DNA of 64,000 nt from BM003 sp963783695 (GTDB taxonomy: Bacteria; Pseudomonadota; Gammaproteobacteria; Steroidobacterales; BM003), in the NCBI GenBank assembly GCA_963783695.1, contig CAWAOM010000005.1, positions 17,804 through 81,803 on the forward strand, written 5' to 3'. Position numbers and translations under genes: made by a program. The notes beneath the pieces are model-generated. The model searched no databases and was not told the origin of the DNA. It worked only from the letters and a program-made list of their open reading frames with translations. This document shows positions 7,975 to 17,194 of this stretch, piece after piece. Numbering within the stretch: the first letter of the stretch is position 1; each line of letters opens with the position of its first letter.

Positions 7975-10900
7975 TCTCGCCATCCTCATCCAGGGTCTGG
8001 CGAATCCTTAGCGCCAGTTCCTCATTGCGATAGGGTTTTGCGATAAGTGCCGAACCGGATATCCGGTCGATTCGCTGCAGCACTTTTCCGTCCGCAAAAC
8101 CGGAAGTAAACAGGATCTTCATATCGGGACGAACCTGCTGGGTACGCTCCGCGAGAGCCGGCCCGTCGAGTTCGCCGGGCATCATCACATCTGTCAGCAG
8201 CAGATCGATTCGCTCGTCGCTTTCGACGATTGCCAGGGCCGAGACGCCGTCCGCCGCAGAAAACGTGCGGTAGCCGAGTTCGTCCATCAACGCCAGCACC
8301 GTCTCACGTACATCCTCCTCGTCATCCACGACCAACACGGTTTCGTCGCCACCTGGCATAAAACGGTGCATCGCCGTCTCTTCACGCGGCTCCACGCAGC
8401 CTTCCTCCGCCCGTGGCAAGTACAAGCGGATATCGGTACCTCTGCCCACCTCGCTGTCAATCGCGACGAAGCCACCGGACTGCTCGACAAACCCGTACAC
8501 CATCGACAGGCCCAGACCACTGCCCTTGCCGACTTCCTTGGTCGTAAAGAAAGGCTGGAACACGCGGTCGAGATATTCCTCCGCAATCCCGCTGCCGTTG
8601 TCGGCGACAGATATCATCACGTAGTCACCAGGACATGCGTCGCCGTAGCGCGCGGCGAAAGCGTCATCGACTGCTTCGTTGCTGGTCGAGATCGCAAGTT
8701 CGCCGCCATCGTCCATCGCATCGCGTGCATTGATCGCCAGATTGACCATGGCGTTCTCGAGTTGACCGGGGTCGATCATTGTCGGCCATAACCTGCCGCT
8801 GAAACTCGTTGCGATATCGACATTCTCACCGAGCGAGCGTCGCAACAACTCATCGAGTCCGGAGATCAGGCTGTTCAGGTCGACAACCTTTGGCTCCAGG
8901 CGTTGATGGCGGGAAAACGCGAGCAGCCGCTGGGTAAGATCGGCGCCACGCATCGCGGCGCGCGTGGCAGTTCGCACCTTGCGATGCAACTTCGGATCGT
9001 CCCGCAGGGGCCGCTCGAGCAACTGCAGGTTTCCCATGATGACGCCGAGCAGGTTATTGAAATCGTGGGCGACGCCGCCGGTCAGCTGGCCCAACGCTTC
9101 CATCTTCTGCGCCTGCAGCAGCTTTTCCTCTAGTGCTTCGTGTTCCGTAACGTCCTGGGTCACGGAAAAAAAGCCCATGATTTCGCCGTCTCTCGACACA
9201 TGCGGCAGATAGTGGATCTCGAGTCTCCGCGAGTCGCCGTCGCGCTCCGTTTCGACCTTGAAACGGACCTTCTCTCCGTACAGGACTTCGCGGATTCTTG
9301 GCCGCACCTCGCGATAGGCGTCCGCGCTGACAATATCGCTGATGCTGGCGCCAACCAGTTCCGAGCGTGGCTTGTCGAACCATTGCTCGTAGGCGTGATT
9401 GAGATACCGGATTGTTTCGTCGGCATCCGAATAGGCGATTCGAATCGGAATCGTATCGAGTATCAGCTCATAGAATTCGCGACTGTCGCGCAATGCCCGC
9501 TCCGAGCGCTTGCGCTCGGTGATGTCCTGGTAGATTCCGGAAAGGCGGTACTTGTTGCCGTCGCGTTCGTAGGCCTTACCCTGAACCCGGACCCAGACGC
9601 GGCGCTCTTCGCCGGTCTGCAACTCGACCTCGAGATCGAATCCGTGTCCGTCGTTGACCCCCTCCTCGATGGCCGCCTGCAGAACCTCGCGGTGGCGCTT
9701 GCGGCAAAAGTCGATTGCCTCCTGCACCGATACTCGCGTGCCGGGCGACAGTTCGTGAATACGGTAGGTTTCCGTTGTCCAGTGCAATTTTCCCGATGAC
9801 GGATCGAGCTCCCATCCGCCAACCTGGGCAATGTGCTGGGTCTCTTTTATCAGCCGGGTAAGACGCAGACGATGGGTGATATCGCTGAACGTAACCACCG
9901 TCCCCAGCAAGCGTCCCTCTTGCATGACCGGCGTGCAGGTGTATTCCACAGGAATCGAGCGGCCATCGCGGCACAGGAAGCGCTGGTCATCGCCAGTGAC
10001 GGGCACGCCGTTGCGTACCGCGCTGAGGAGCTTCTTGTCCGCGCCGCCTGGCTCCGTGCCGTCGTCGTTCTGGTCCAGAAGCGCGCGGAAATAGGTATTG
10101 GAGAAATTGCCGGTCTCGTAGCCCAGCAAACCGGTAGCAGCGGGGTTGGCGAACAGAATCAGGCCCGAGGTATCCAGCTCGACGATGCCTTCCGCAGCGG
10201 TATCGAGAATACCGCGGTTGCGTTTGTTCGCCCGTTCCAGCGCGAGGATCAGATTGCTTTGCTCGAACCGCCGCAGCGCGCCCATCAATCCCACCACGGC
10301 CACCGCGAACAAGGCGGCAACCAGCAGGCGGCTGAACAGTACGGGCAGCGCCAGGACCTCGGCAGCAACACCGACGCCGAACAGATCGCGCCAGTCGAAA
10401 CCGGCGAATCCGGTAATCACCGTCAGCAGACCGCAACCTGCTGCGGCCAGTACCACATAGTGCAGCCCGCCAGCATCGCGCAACCCGCGCGAACGCTTCG
10501 CCGCAGTAACGGAAAATGCGACCGCACATAACAACAGGCCCGGAACCAGCAATCCCAGCAGGGCAAACTGCGAGAAGCTGGCGAATGACAAACCTGCGAC
10601 GGCCAGGTAGGCCAGCCCTGTTACAGCAAAAAGGACCTGCGTGGCGGGACCCAGCGGATGTCCGAAATCTGTCGGCGAGCGGGACTCATCGATTGCGGCC
10701 AGCGCAAGGCGACGCGAGAACTCGATGAGTATTACGCCGGATACGGCAATGACCAGCAAACGCAAATAGGACACTGGCGCGAAATCGCCGCGCACGAGTG
10801 TCCATGTAAACAGCCATTCACCAAACCCGTGCAATAACGCGAAGGTGGCGAGCAGCCAGACCGGAATCTGCAGGCCGCGTCCCACGGCGCGCTGACTCGC

Positions 10901-10990
10901 CAGCGCCGCCCCCATAAAGACGAAAACGACGCCATAGGCGAAGGACAACAGTTCCAGATTATTCTTGACGAGTTGTGTCACAAACTCCAC
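7937..10990 (-). CDS. Hybrid sensor histidine kinase with membrane sensor, PAS domains and C-terminal receiver
   Basis: About 1017 residues from the GTG at 10988-10990, chosen because AGAGGG lies 6 bases upstream; an open TTG start at 11062 would add 24 residues. The N-terminal ~250 residues hold about seven membrane helices (LLSFAYGVVFVFMGAALA, VWLLATFALLHGF and others), a MASE-like sensor. Then come three PAS/PAC units, the last ending FFSVTQDVTE. The kinase core has the H-box GGVAHDFNNLLGVIMG (the family that lacks the S-H-E-L-R box), N-box NAMVNLAINARDAM, and G-boxes DNGSGIAEE and GKGSGLGLS. A receiver domain closes the protein (VLVVDDEED, LLLTDVMMPG, KPY). It probably phosphorylates its own receiver and the overlapping REC-EAL phosphodiesterase. 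Confidence 0.92.
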   Translation of the reverse strand: MEFVTQLVKNNLELLSFAYGVVFVFMGAALASQRAVGRGLQIPVWLLATFALLHGFGEWLFTWTLVRGDFAPVSYLRLLVIAVSGVILIEFSRRLALAAIDESRSPTDFGHPLGPATQVLFAVTGLAYLAVAGLSFASFSQFALLGLLVPGLLLCAVAFSVTAAKRSRGLRDAGGLHYVVLAAAGCGLLTVITGFAGFDWRDLFGVGVAAEVLALPVLFSRLLVAALFAVAVVGLMGALRRFEQSNLILALERANKRNRGILDTAAEGIVELDTSGLILFANPAATGLLGYETGNFSNTYFRALLDQNDDGTEPGGADKKLLSAVRNGVPVTGDDQRFLCRDGRSIPVEYTCTPVMQEGRLLGTVVTFSDITHRLRLTRLIKETQHIAQVGGWELDPSSGKLHWTTETYRIHELSPGTRVSVQEAIDFCRKRHREVLQAAIEEGVNDGHGFDLEVELQTGEERRVWVRVQGKAYERDGNKYRLSGIYQDITERKRSERALRDSREFYELILDTIPIRIAYSDADETIRYLNHAYEQWFDKPRSELVGASISDIVSADAYREVRPRIREVLYGEKVRFKVETERDGDSRRLEIHYLPHVSRDGEIMGFFSVTQDVTEHEALEEKLLQAQKMEALGQLTGGVAHDFNNLLGVIMGNLQLLERPLRDDPKLHRKVRTATRAAMRGADLTQRLLAFSRHQRLEPKVVDLNSLISGLDELLRRSLGENVDIATSFSGRLWPTMIDPGQLENAMVNLAINARDAMDDGGELAISTSNEAVDDAFAARYGDACPGDYVMISVADNGSGIAEEYLDRVFQPFFTTKEVGKGSGLGLSMVYGFVEQSGGFVAIDSEVGRGTDIRLYLPRAEEGCVEPREETAMHRFMPGGDETVLVVDDEEDVRETVLALMDELGYRTFSAADGVSALAIVESDERIDLLLTDVMMPGELDGPALAERTQQVRPDMKILFTSGFADGKVLQRIDRISGSALIAKPYRNEELALRIRQTLDEDGENESQSQSTTGSG

Positions 10991-11269
10991 GTGCGGCCCT
11001 CTGCGACGGCCACCCCGCACAACGCCATACGCATTGCACTGCGGACCCCCGAGTTCGCTCAAGATTAAGTCAAGGACTGCAACGTTTATGTGCCGTATTT
11101 CTCAATCACGGCGATTGCCGGGGCGCGGCAATGGATGCTGTGAACCGCGCCGGTGGGCACGGCATTAGCCTGGCAAGACCGCCTGCAGGCTATTCAATTC
11201 ACACGGATGGAGTCGCTGGAGGGAGGCAAGCAACGGGAGCGCGCCGGGAGGCCGGCACCGCTGGTTTGA

Positions 11270-11701
11270 CTAACAGCCGCTGATGTCGACGACCACGTCA
11301 GGCGTGTCGCCTGCAGCCGTCGAGCCCGAATAGACCACGGAGCAGTTGTCCGGTGCCGGCGCGCCGATCTTGCGAAACCGGCCCTCGCCGTCGTAATCGA
11401 AGCCGGAGTGGTCATACATCGCTTTGGCAATATCGGGGGTGAGCGGATAGCCATGCTCGATCGTCACGACATTGCCTTCCATCGGCACCGTGCCCGGCCC
11501 GCCCTGAGCGAGCCACAGGCCATGTGCCAGTGCGGCCGAGCTGCGCACGCTCTGGCCGAGCGATTGGACCATCGCGGTGCGCGCCGTCAGCTCCAGCGAG
11601 ACGAATTTCGGCACGGCGAAAGCAGCGAGCATTCCCAGCAATGTGATGAGCACGACCAGTTCAATCAACGTAAAACCGATTCCGCGGCGCGAGCTGCGCA
11701 T
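11270..11701 (-). CDS. Type IV pilin-like (prepilin) protein
   Basis: About 143 residues from the ATG at 11699-11701, which has a strong GGGGAG ribosome site; an upstream ATG at 11740 gives an atypical leader. The leader is short and basic (MRSSRRGIG), cleaved before F10 by the prepilin peptidase. The mature N-terminus FTLIELVVLITLLGMLAAFA has the conserved Glu at +5 and the hydrophobic stalk. The C-terminus has a Cys pair (NCS and SGC) that could form the D-loop disulfide. It resembles MSHA-type or minor pilins. No secretion ATPase, platform protein or other pilin gene is in the window, so it must use machinery encoded elsewhere. Confidence 0.88.
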   Translation of the reverse strand: MRSSRRGIGFTLIELVVLITLLGMLAAFAVPKFVSLELTARTAMVQSLGQSVRSSAALAHGLWLAQGGPGTVPMEGNVVTIEHGYPLTPDIAKAMYDHSGFDYDGEGRFRKIGAPAPDNCSVVYSGSTAAGDTPDVVVDISGC

Positions 11702-12062
11702 TCCAGGTCTCCCCGAATCTAGTTCGAATTCGTCAAACACAATCTGTTGGCTTCTGCTTCGCTAATTTGGCTGTGGACACTGCCGAGACAGTACGTCGTA
11801 TTGTCGGACTGACATAACACCGGGTTCCATGATCGCTGTCACAAAAGCAAAGATCCGCCCCCGGGTTTCGGTGCCGCCCTGCCATCGCTGTGCAATGCGA
11901 CGGCCGCAGCGGCGAAAGCCCGTGGCCGGGAGCATCGTTAGACCAGGCGTGGTTGCGGGATCGTTGAATAACCGGGTGACCGGCCGCGACGATAGTCTAT
12001 CAACCCGGCAGCGCACTGACACAACCCGGCTGGATCCGGTCTGAACAGCGCGGCAAGCGAGC
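11702..12062. other. Gene-poor stretch between pilin and AsmA-like gene
   Basis: This 361-base stretch holds no convincing gene. An open frame crosses it on the minus strand but starts deep inside the AsmA-like gene in another frame and is rich in Arg, Ser and Pro like a shadow frame. The part next to the pilin gene carries its ribosome site and probably its promoter. I could not recognise a riboswitch. Confidence 0.5.
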
Positions 12063-12809
12063 CTAGTCTTCTCCGGACCGGGTCTGGGCCTCCAGTTGCT
12101 GGATGCGCTCGTGCAACCGGCGCTGGATGTCATCACTACGCTGTTCGGCAAACCCGCGGATCGTCTGTCTTGCCGCCTCGAGCGACGGACCCAGCGTACG
12201 CTTGATAGCCTCGACGGTGCTGATTCCTCCCTCGGCGGCACCGACGTCCTCGATGACGAGGCCGGGCACCGCAAGGCGCAGTTCACCGGCCACCTGCGAC
12301 TGACCAATCACGAGCGCGTCGACCAGCTCGAATCTGCGAATGATCACCGAGCGCAGCTTGCTCGCATCGATTCCTTCGATTGCGCCGGCTTCCTCGGCAA
12401 CCGCCGCATTGAGGCTATCCAACAGCACCTGAAAATTGGTGCGCGGCTGTCCGGCGATTTCAAATCTGAACTCCGCGTTGGCGATGCTGAAAGACTCGAT
12501 CACCATGACGTCATCGAAGTACGAGATTTCCTCCACGTCCACCGCAATAACAGGCGCCTCGACCGCGTTCTCGCGAAAGTAGCCGGGGGGATTGGCGATC
12601 TTCAGATTGGTCACCTGACCCTCGCCACCCCAGGGCGAGATATCGACTTCCTCGATCGACCACGCGGTGCGGGTGACGACCGGACCGAGAATCACCAGGC
12701 CGTTGCGAATGACCCGCCCGAGGTTACTGGACAACAAAAACAGCGCCACCAGCAGAAAAATCGCACTGCTCAGACTGATGGCAACCAGAACCTTGATTCG
12801 GGTAAACAT
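12063..12809 (-). CDS. AsmA-like / DUF748-type membrane-anchored protein
   Basis: This 248-residue protein has an N-terminal membrane helix (IKVLVAISLSSAIFLLVALF) and a periplasmic part that starts with TAWSIEEVDISPWGGEGQV-TNLKIANPPG. That 'set of beta strands describing its own first derivatives' style is shared with AsmA/DUF748 and TamB-like bridge proteins. The C-terminal ~60 residues (SLEAARQTIRGFAEQRSDDI onward) form a charged helix with coiled-coil character. The family is placed by pattern, not by a diagnostic motif. It is 116 bases from the EcsC gene start region and on the same strand. A role in envelope lipid handling is plausible but unproven. Confidence 0.75.
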   Translation of the reverse strand: MFTRIKVLVAISLSSAIFLLVALFLLSSNLGRVIRNGLVILGPVVTRTAWSIEEVDISPWGGEGQVTNLKIANPPGYFRENAVEAPVIAVDVEEISYFDDVMVIESFSIANAEFRFEIAGQPRTNFQVLLDSLNAAVAEEAGAIEGIDASKLRSVIIRRFELVDALVIGQSQVAGELRLAVPGLVIEDVGAAEGGISTVEAIKRTLGPSLEAARQTIRGFAEQRSDDIQRRLHERIQQLEAQTRSGED

Positions 12810-12925
12810 GGGATCGGCGCTCTCGCTAGCATGGAAAGAGGGGTATCGCAGCAGCGCTGGTACAAGGACAGCCGCGGCGCGTGGACATTATAGAGCCCGC
12901 ACCACAATTAAAAAGCCGGACCGGA

Positions 12926-13726
12926 TCAGCGCAAAGAGGCCGCTATTATCTCATAAGCGCTCCGCACGACCTCGGCGCCGTACTTGCGCTCGAGCCGGCG
13001 TACTTCGAAATGGCCCCGCGCCATGTCCTGGAAGTGCTGGATGAAAACCGCATTGAGTGCGGCTCCGCCCAACGCCCCGACCAGCGGCACGAATTGCAGA
13101 GCCACCTTGTCCGTGACCACAACGCCAAAACGCGCCGCAACCGCGCGGACCAGACCGAGCATTGCCGACGCCGACTGCCGTGTGACCGCCGAAACCTCGA
13201 GAGCAAGGGCAACGCGCATGCCGTAATAGCCACTCTCCGCAGCGTCATCGGCCTTGCCGGGACCGCCAAGCGCAAAGACCTCGACGCAGGCCAGGCGGGT
13301 CGCCGCATCGTCCGGGTCTTCGCCGTACTGCGCCGCAATGTCGGCAATCGAGCGCATCATCACGCCCGTCGTAAGTGGCAATTCCACCACCAGACCGGGA
13401 AATCCGAACAACCCGCCGACCGCCCCTGTTCCCATTGCTACGGCCTTGTGCATGCGATCGCTGGCGACTGCCGGCGAACCCAGCGGGGCGCTGGACAGAG
13501 CCAGCTTCATGATCTTCTCTATACTGCTGCGCGCCGCCTCCTGGATGCCATCCGCGACTGCATCGGGCAGCCTGGCGATTGCCTGTTCCACGGGTGTACC
13601 AACCAGGGCCGTCAGGCGCGCGGCAAGACCGGGATGTTCGAGCTTCTCGCAGGCGCCACGCAAGCGCTGCACGTCCGCCGGGAGCAGCGCTGTCAGTGCC
13701 TGCGGCATCTTGTCCCGAGTACTCAT
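12926..13726 (-). CDS. EcsC family protein
   Basis: A 266-residue protein. The core matches the EcsC family: a glycine-rich hydrophobic stretch (GTGAVGGLFGFPGLVVELPL, then TTGVMMRSIADIAAQYGEDP), followed by R-L-A-C-V-E-V-F-A-L-G-G, and then a second hydrophobic segment (FVPLVGALGGAALNAVFIQH) and FQDMARGHFEVRRLERKYG. EcsC-type proteins are membrane-associated with no agreed biochemical role; the name comes from the Bacillus ecsABC operon, although here there is no adjacent ABC transporter. It lies 34 bases after the amidotransferase gene on the same strand and may be co-transcribed with it. Confidence 0.85.
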   Translation of the reverse strand: MSTRDKMPQALTALLPADVQRLRGACEKLEHPGLAARLTALVGTPVEQAIARLPDAVADGIQEAARSSIEKIMKLALSSAPLGSPAVASDRMHKAVAMGTGAVGGLFGFPGLVVELPLTTGVMMRSIADIAAQYGEDPDDAATRLACVEVFALGGPGKADDAAESGYYGMRVALALEVSAVTRQSASAMLGLVRAVAARFGVVVTDKVALQFVPLVGALGGAALNAVFIQHFQDMARGHFEVRRLERKYGAEVVRSAYEIIAASLR

Positions 13727-13760
13727 CGCGCCCGCCCGCCGTTACCGCTGTGCCGGCTCA

Positions 13761-14597
13761 TTATGCGCCTGGCAGCCGTGGCGAAAACGAACGCAGCTCG
13801 ACCTCGCCCCCGGCCACGCTCAACGCACAGGACTCCGGGACTTCAATCCAGGCCTCCGATACGTCGTTAAGCGGCTCTGAAACCACCGCCCGCGCATCGC
13901 CCGGAATATTGGCAAGACGCGGGTTGGAAGGATAAAGCTCGCGCAACGCATCGATTTTCTGATTATAGAAAAGCGTCCTCGAGTTGCCTTCCGACGAATA
14001 CCGCACCGCCAGCAAACGCTCGCCATCGGCAAGCCCGAGACTCATCTGCAACGGCTGCGCGATCCCATTATCGCGCCCGACTTGCTCGATTACCGCGGCC
14101 ATCGCCTCGAGCGCCCGGAACGGATCCGTCTCCAGGCCGTAGCTTAGCGCGAGAAAAAACATCAGCTCGGAATCCGTGCTGCCGCCAATCAGCGGATAAA
14201 GTTCAGGGCCGACCTCGAGCATGAGCGCACGCTTTACCCGGCTGAATTGAGCGATCTCGCCGTTGTGCACGAACAACCACTTGCCGTGGCGGAACGGATG
14301 ACAATTGGTGCGCTGCACCGGGGTGCCGGTCGAGCGCCGCACATGGGCGAGGAACAGCCCGGACTCGACCTGCGCCGCGAGATCGCGAAGATTTTCGTCA
14401 TTCCATGCCGGCTGTATTGCCCGATACAGTCCCGGATGCTCCGCCCGGCCGAACCAGCCGACGCCAAAGCCGTCGCCATTGGTAGGGTCGACAGAGCGCC
14501 GCGCCGACAAGCTCTGATCAATAAGCGAGATTTCGGTCTTGAGCAGAACCTCCTCGAGCGCAATACTCGCTCCGGAGTAAGCCATCCAGCGGCACAT
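13761..14597 (-). CDS. Class II glutamine amidotransferase (YafJ/EgtC-like)
   Basis: This 278-residue protein starts MCRWMAYSG, so Cys2 becomes the N-terminal nucleophile after Met removal. Further Ntn-hydrolase glutaminase features are visible: NGDGFGVGWF, the AHVRRSTGTPVQRTNCHPF block and WLFVHNGEIAQF. There is no synthetase or transferase domain, so it is a stand-alone glutaminase-type domain of the YafJ/EgtC group. A strong ribosome site (AAGGAG, 6 bases upstream) supports the start. The acceptor of the ammonia or glutamyl group is unknown; YafJ-like proteins lack an established substrate, and the rest of the ergothioneine pathway is not nearby. Confidence 0.9.
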   Translation of the reverse strand: MCRWMAYSGASIALEEVLLKTEISLIDQSLSARRSVDPTNGDGFGVGWFGRAEHPGLYRAIQPAWNDENLRDLAAQVESGLFLAHVRRSTGTPVQRTNCHPFRHGKWLFVHNGEIAQFSRVKRALMLEVGPELYPLIGGSTDSELMFFLALSYGLETDPFRALEAMAAVIEQVGRDNGIAQPLQMSLGLADGERLLAVRYSSEGNSRTLFYNQKIDALRELYPSNPRLANIPGDARAVVSEPLNDVSEAWIEVPESCALSVAGGEVELRSFSPRLPGA

Positions 14598-14677
14598 ATC
14601 TTTCTCCTTGTGGTCAGGCCCGGGCGGCGGCGGAACATTCGCGCCGACACGTACCGTCGTGCAGCAACCCGGTCAGC

Positions 14678-16876
14678 TCAGTCCGTCGCGCTCGCATCGT
14701 CGCCCGGTTCCAAAGGCTCCTTTACGCCGATCCTCAATACATTTCGCAGTACCGACCAGCGCGGTTCCACGCTGCTATCGTCTTTACCCAGTATCCAGTG
14801 CTCGTAAAACTCCGCCAGGACACTGTTTTTTTGCTTCAGATCGAACCAGGTGTTGAGAAAGCTCAGTAATTCCGGCTGCCCCTCCGGCAGCGCGAATCCG
14901 ATGGGCGCTTTGTAGGACAAGCCGCGCGGCACGATCACCGAGTAGCGCGGATAAATCAGTGTCCACGCGGCGCCGGTCTCGGCCGAGTAAACCAGCGCAT
15001 CGACATCTTCCAGATCACCGCGCAGGAACTCGCGTGGCGATGCAATCTCCGCAACAGTGGTATTGGGAAAGAACCCGCGCATCGCGTCCTCGTAATAGTC
15101 CGATTTCATCATCGCGAGTTTCAGCTCCGGACGGCGCGCGATCGAACTGAGATTGGCAAAACTGTCGCGATCATGGTCACGCACGATAAAGGCCAGGGTC
15201 TGATCGAAGTAGGAGTTGGTAAAGGCGAAAACCGACGCCCGGGCAGGCGTCACAGTAATGCCGCCCACCAGCAGGTCGATACTGCCGTCCTCGAGCGCAG
15301 CCTCCGCATCGGCCAGATCGAGTCTCAAGACTTCCAGCGTGACGCGCAGGTCGCGGGCAAGGTCGTTGACAATGTCCATATCCAGCCCGACCACTTCGGC
15401 CGCAGTGTTGCGAAACGCGAAGGGCAGGCGGTCCGGGGGATAGCCGACACGCAATGTGCCGCGTTCGCGCACGACATCGAGCCGCGGGCGCTCGAGCAAA
15501 GACGCCGGCAACGGCGCAAGCGTATCAACCTGAACGGTTTCCACCGGACTGCCGACGAGGCTCATCGCGACGAACGACTTGTCGCCGGTGTACTCATACG
15601 GGATCGTCCGCGTCAGACCGAACCCGAGCAGCACCATCGCGACCGCGGCAATCGCCACCCCCGCGGCACCGACCTCGAACAGGCGGCGCCAGCTCATCCG
15701 GTTCATCATCGCGCAGGCACCGAGCAGACAGATCACGACGCCGTGCATCGCCGCAAGTGCTGTGGCAAATCGCGCCGTCACCACGCTGCCAAGCAAGTAC
15801 AACTGGAACAGATCGGTGGGCAGGCGGAAAAAATCCAGCATAAAAGGCAGCGCGACCGCCATCGTGCCGAATGCGGACAGCGCGCCGATGAAGGTGTACC
15901 CGGGATATTGCGACGGACTCAATGGCGAACCGATAAACCACGCGGCGAACAGGATAAAGGCAAGCCCGAGCAACGTACCGGCGCTGGGGAAACTGTAGGC
16001 AGTCGGTACCAGGACATCGACGGTTGACTCGGCCTTGTCATCCATCAGGTCGCGCTCGGTCAACAACTCCTTGCAGCGTTCCGCGATCATCGGCAACACG
16101 ACCAGCACGGTACCGGTAGCGAATGCGGTAACCATCGCAACCCGGGCCTCGCGCAATACGTCGCGATAGCCGAGCGGCGTTGCCCACGCCACCAGCATCG
16201 GCAGGGTCACCATCGCCAGCACGGCCCAGGCACCGAGATATACCCACAGATAGACCTGCAACCGCCCGAGTTCCTCGAGCCGCAGCGTGCCCGCGGCAGA
16301 GGCCGAGATCGCAAAAATTCCGAGCGGCGCCACTTTCGCCACGAAGGAAGCGATTCGCATAAGCGCCTCGCTCAGATTATGGAGACCGCGCAGCAGGCCG
16401 TCCTTGTCCGGCACGGCGATCAGTGCCAGCCCCAGGCAAATGCTGAACAGCACCACGGCGGGTACGATCGTATTCGACAAGGAGAAAAACGGATTCGCCG
16501 GTATGTACAAAGTCAGAGGATCGAACGGCGCGCCCTCGTCGACCAGGCTGGTGCTGAAAAAGGCCGATGCCGTCCAGTCCGGGTATGCAAGCGGCATCAC
16601 CAGCACGGTCATCATCGTAACCAGCCACAGAAACAGGATGAGGCTCCCTCCGAGCGCCCCGATATGCTTCGCCATCTGCGCATCGAGCCGCCCGAGACCG
16701 CTGATCAGCGAAACCAGGATGTACGGCAGCACCGTCATCTGCAGCAGCCGGATGTAGGCATTGCCGCCGATCTCGAGTGCGCCCGCCGGTTCGCCGACGA
16801 AAATCCCGAACAAAATGCCCAGGACCAGACCGGCCACCACTTTCGAGAACGGACTCAGGTTGGTGAAAAACTTCAC
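14678..16876 (-). CDS. DAACS-type symporter fused to a periplasmic solute-binding (SBP_bac_3) domain
   Basis: A 732-residue protein from a GTG start. Residues 1-~410 form a cation:dicarboxylate/amino-acid symporter (LSPFSKVVAGLVLGILFGIF opening, PLGIFAISASAAGT, VLPMIAERCK). After the last helix (GVAIAAVAMVLLGFGLTRTI) the chain continues into a family 3 solute-binding domain (~455-700) with RERGTLRVGYPPDRLPFAF, VGLDMDIVNDLARDL, DLLVGGITVTPAR and FTNSYFDQTLAF. The binding domain should sit in the periplasm and feed the carrier. The Asn-Met-Asp-Gly-Thr sodium/substrate loop of GltPh-type carriers reads P-S-A-G-T here, so ion coupling or substrate may differ. Both halves are recognisable; substrate is unknown. 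Confidence 0.88.
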   Translation of the reverse strand: MKFFTNLSPFSKVVAGLVLGILFGIFVGEPAGALEIGGNAYIRLLQMTVLPYILVSLISGLGRLDAQMAKHIGALGGSLILFLWLVTMMTVLVMPLAYPDWTASAFFSTSLVDEGAPFDPLTLYIPANPFFSLSNTIVPAVVLFSICLGLALIAVPDKDGLLRGLHNLSEALMRIASFVAKVAPLGIFAISASAAGTLRLEELGRLQVYLWVYLGAWAVLAMVTLPMLVAWATPLGYRDVLREARVAMVTAFATGTVLVVLPMIAERCKELLTERDLMDDKAESTVDVLVPTAYSFPSAGTLLGLAFILFAAWFIGSPLSPSQYPGYTFIGALSAFGTMAVALPFMLDFFRLPTDLFQLYLLGSVVTARFATALAAMHGVVICLLGACAMMNRMSWRRLFEVGAAGVAIAAVAMVLLGFGLTRTIPYEYTGDKSFVAMSLVGSPVETVQVDTLAPLPASLLERPRLDVVRERGTLRVGYPPDRLPFAFRNTAAEVVGLDMDIVNDLARDLRVTLEVLRLDLADAEAALEDGSIDLLVGGITVTPARASVFAFTNSYFDQTLAFIVRDHDRDSFANLSSIARRPELKLAMMKSDYYEDAMRGFFPNTTVAEIASPREFLRGDLEDVDALVYSAETGAAWTLIYPRYSVIVPRGLSYKAPIGFALPEGQPELLSFLNTWFDLKQKNSVLAEFYEHWILGKDDSSVEPRWSVLRNVLRIGVKEPLEPGDDASATD

Positions 16877-17194
16877 GGGCAGGAAGGTCTCTGGTTGCTG
16901 TCAATGAGCAGGGTGGTCGTAGCGGATACCGGCACATACACCGTCGCCGTGCACCCTTGATACCGGAAGTGCCAGCTTAGTCAAAGGCCGCCGACAAAAC
17001 CACCGCCGCAAGTGCCGGGAAGTTGCCGGGTGCCGATACAGCCGGAATGTCAGGCGGCACCGGCTGTCGGCCATGCACACCCACGAGAGCGGGATCACAG
17101 ACTCGTCAAACTCGGCTCTCACGGCGTAAAATAGGAGTTTTGGCGGGGCGCCCGGCCGCGGGCATCGCCCCTGCAGGATGAGACGGAAAGCGAT
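16877..17194. other. Divergent intergenic region between symporter fusion and oxygenase
   Basis: This 318-base divergent region must carry promoters for both flanking genes. I see no open frame of coding character. Just before the oxygenase ATG the sequence GGATGAGACGGAAAGCGAT offers only a weak ribosome site (GGA). Confidence 0.5.

Noticed and set aside
11762..12307. 181-codon minus-strand frame
   Set aside because: Most of it is an out-of-frame shadow of the AsmA-like gene, and the composition (Arg, Ser and Pro rich) is that of a non-coding frame in GC-rich DNA.
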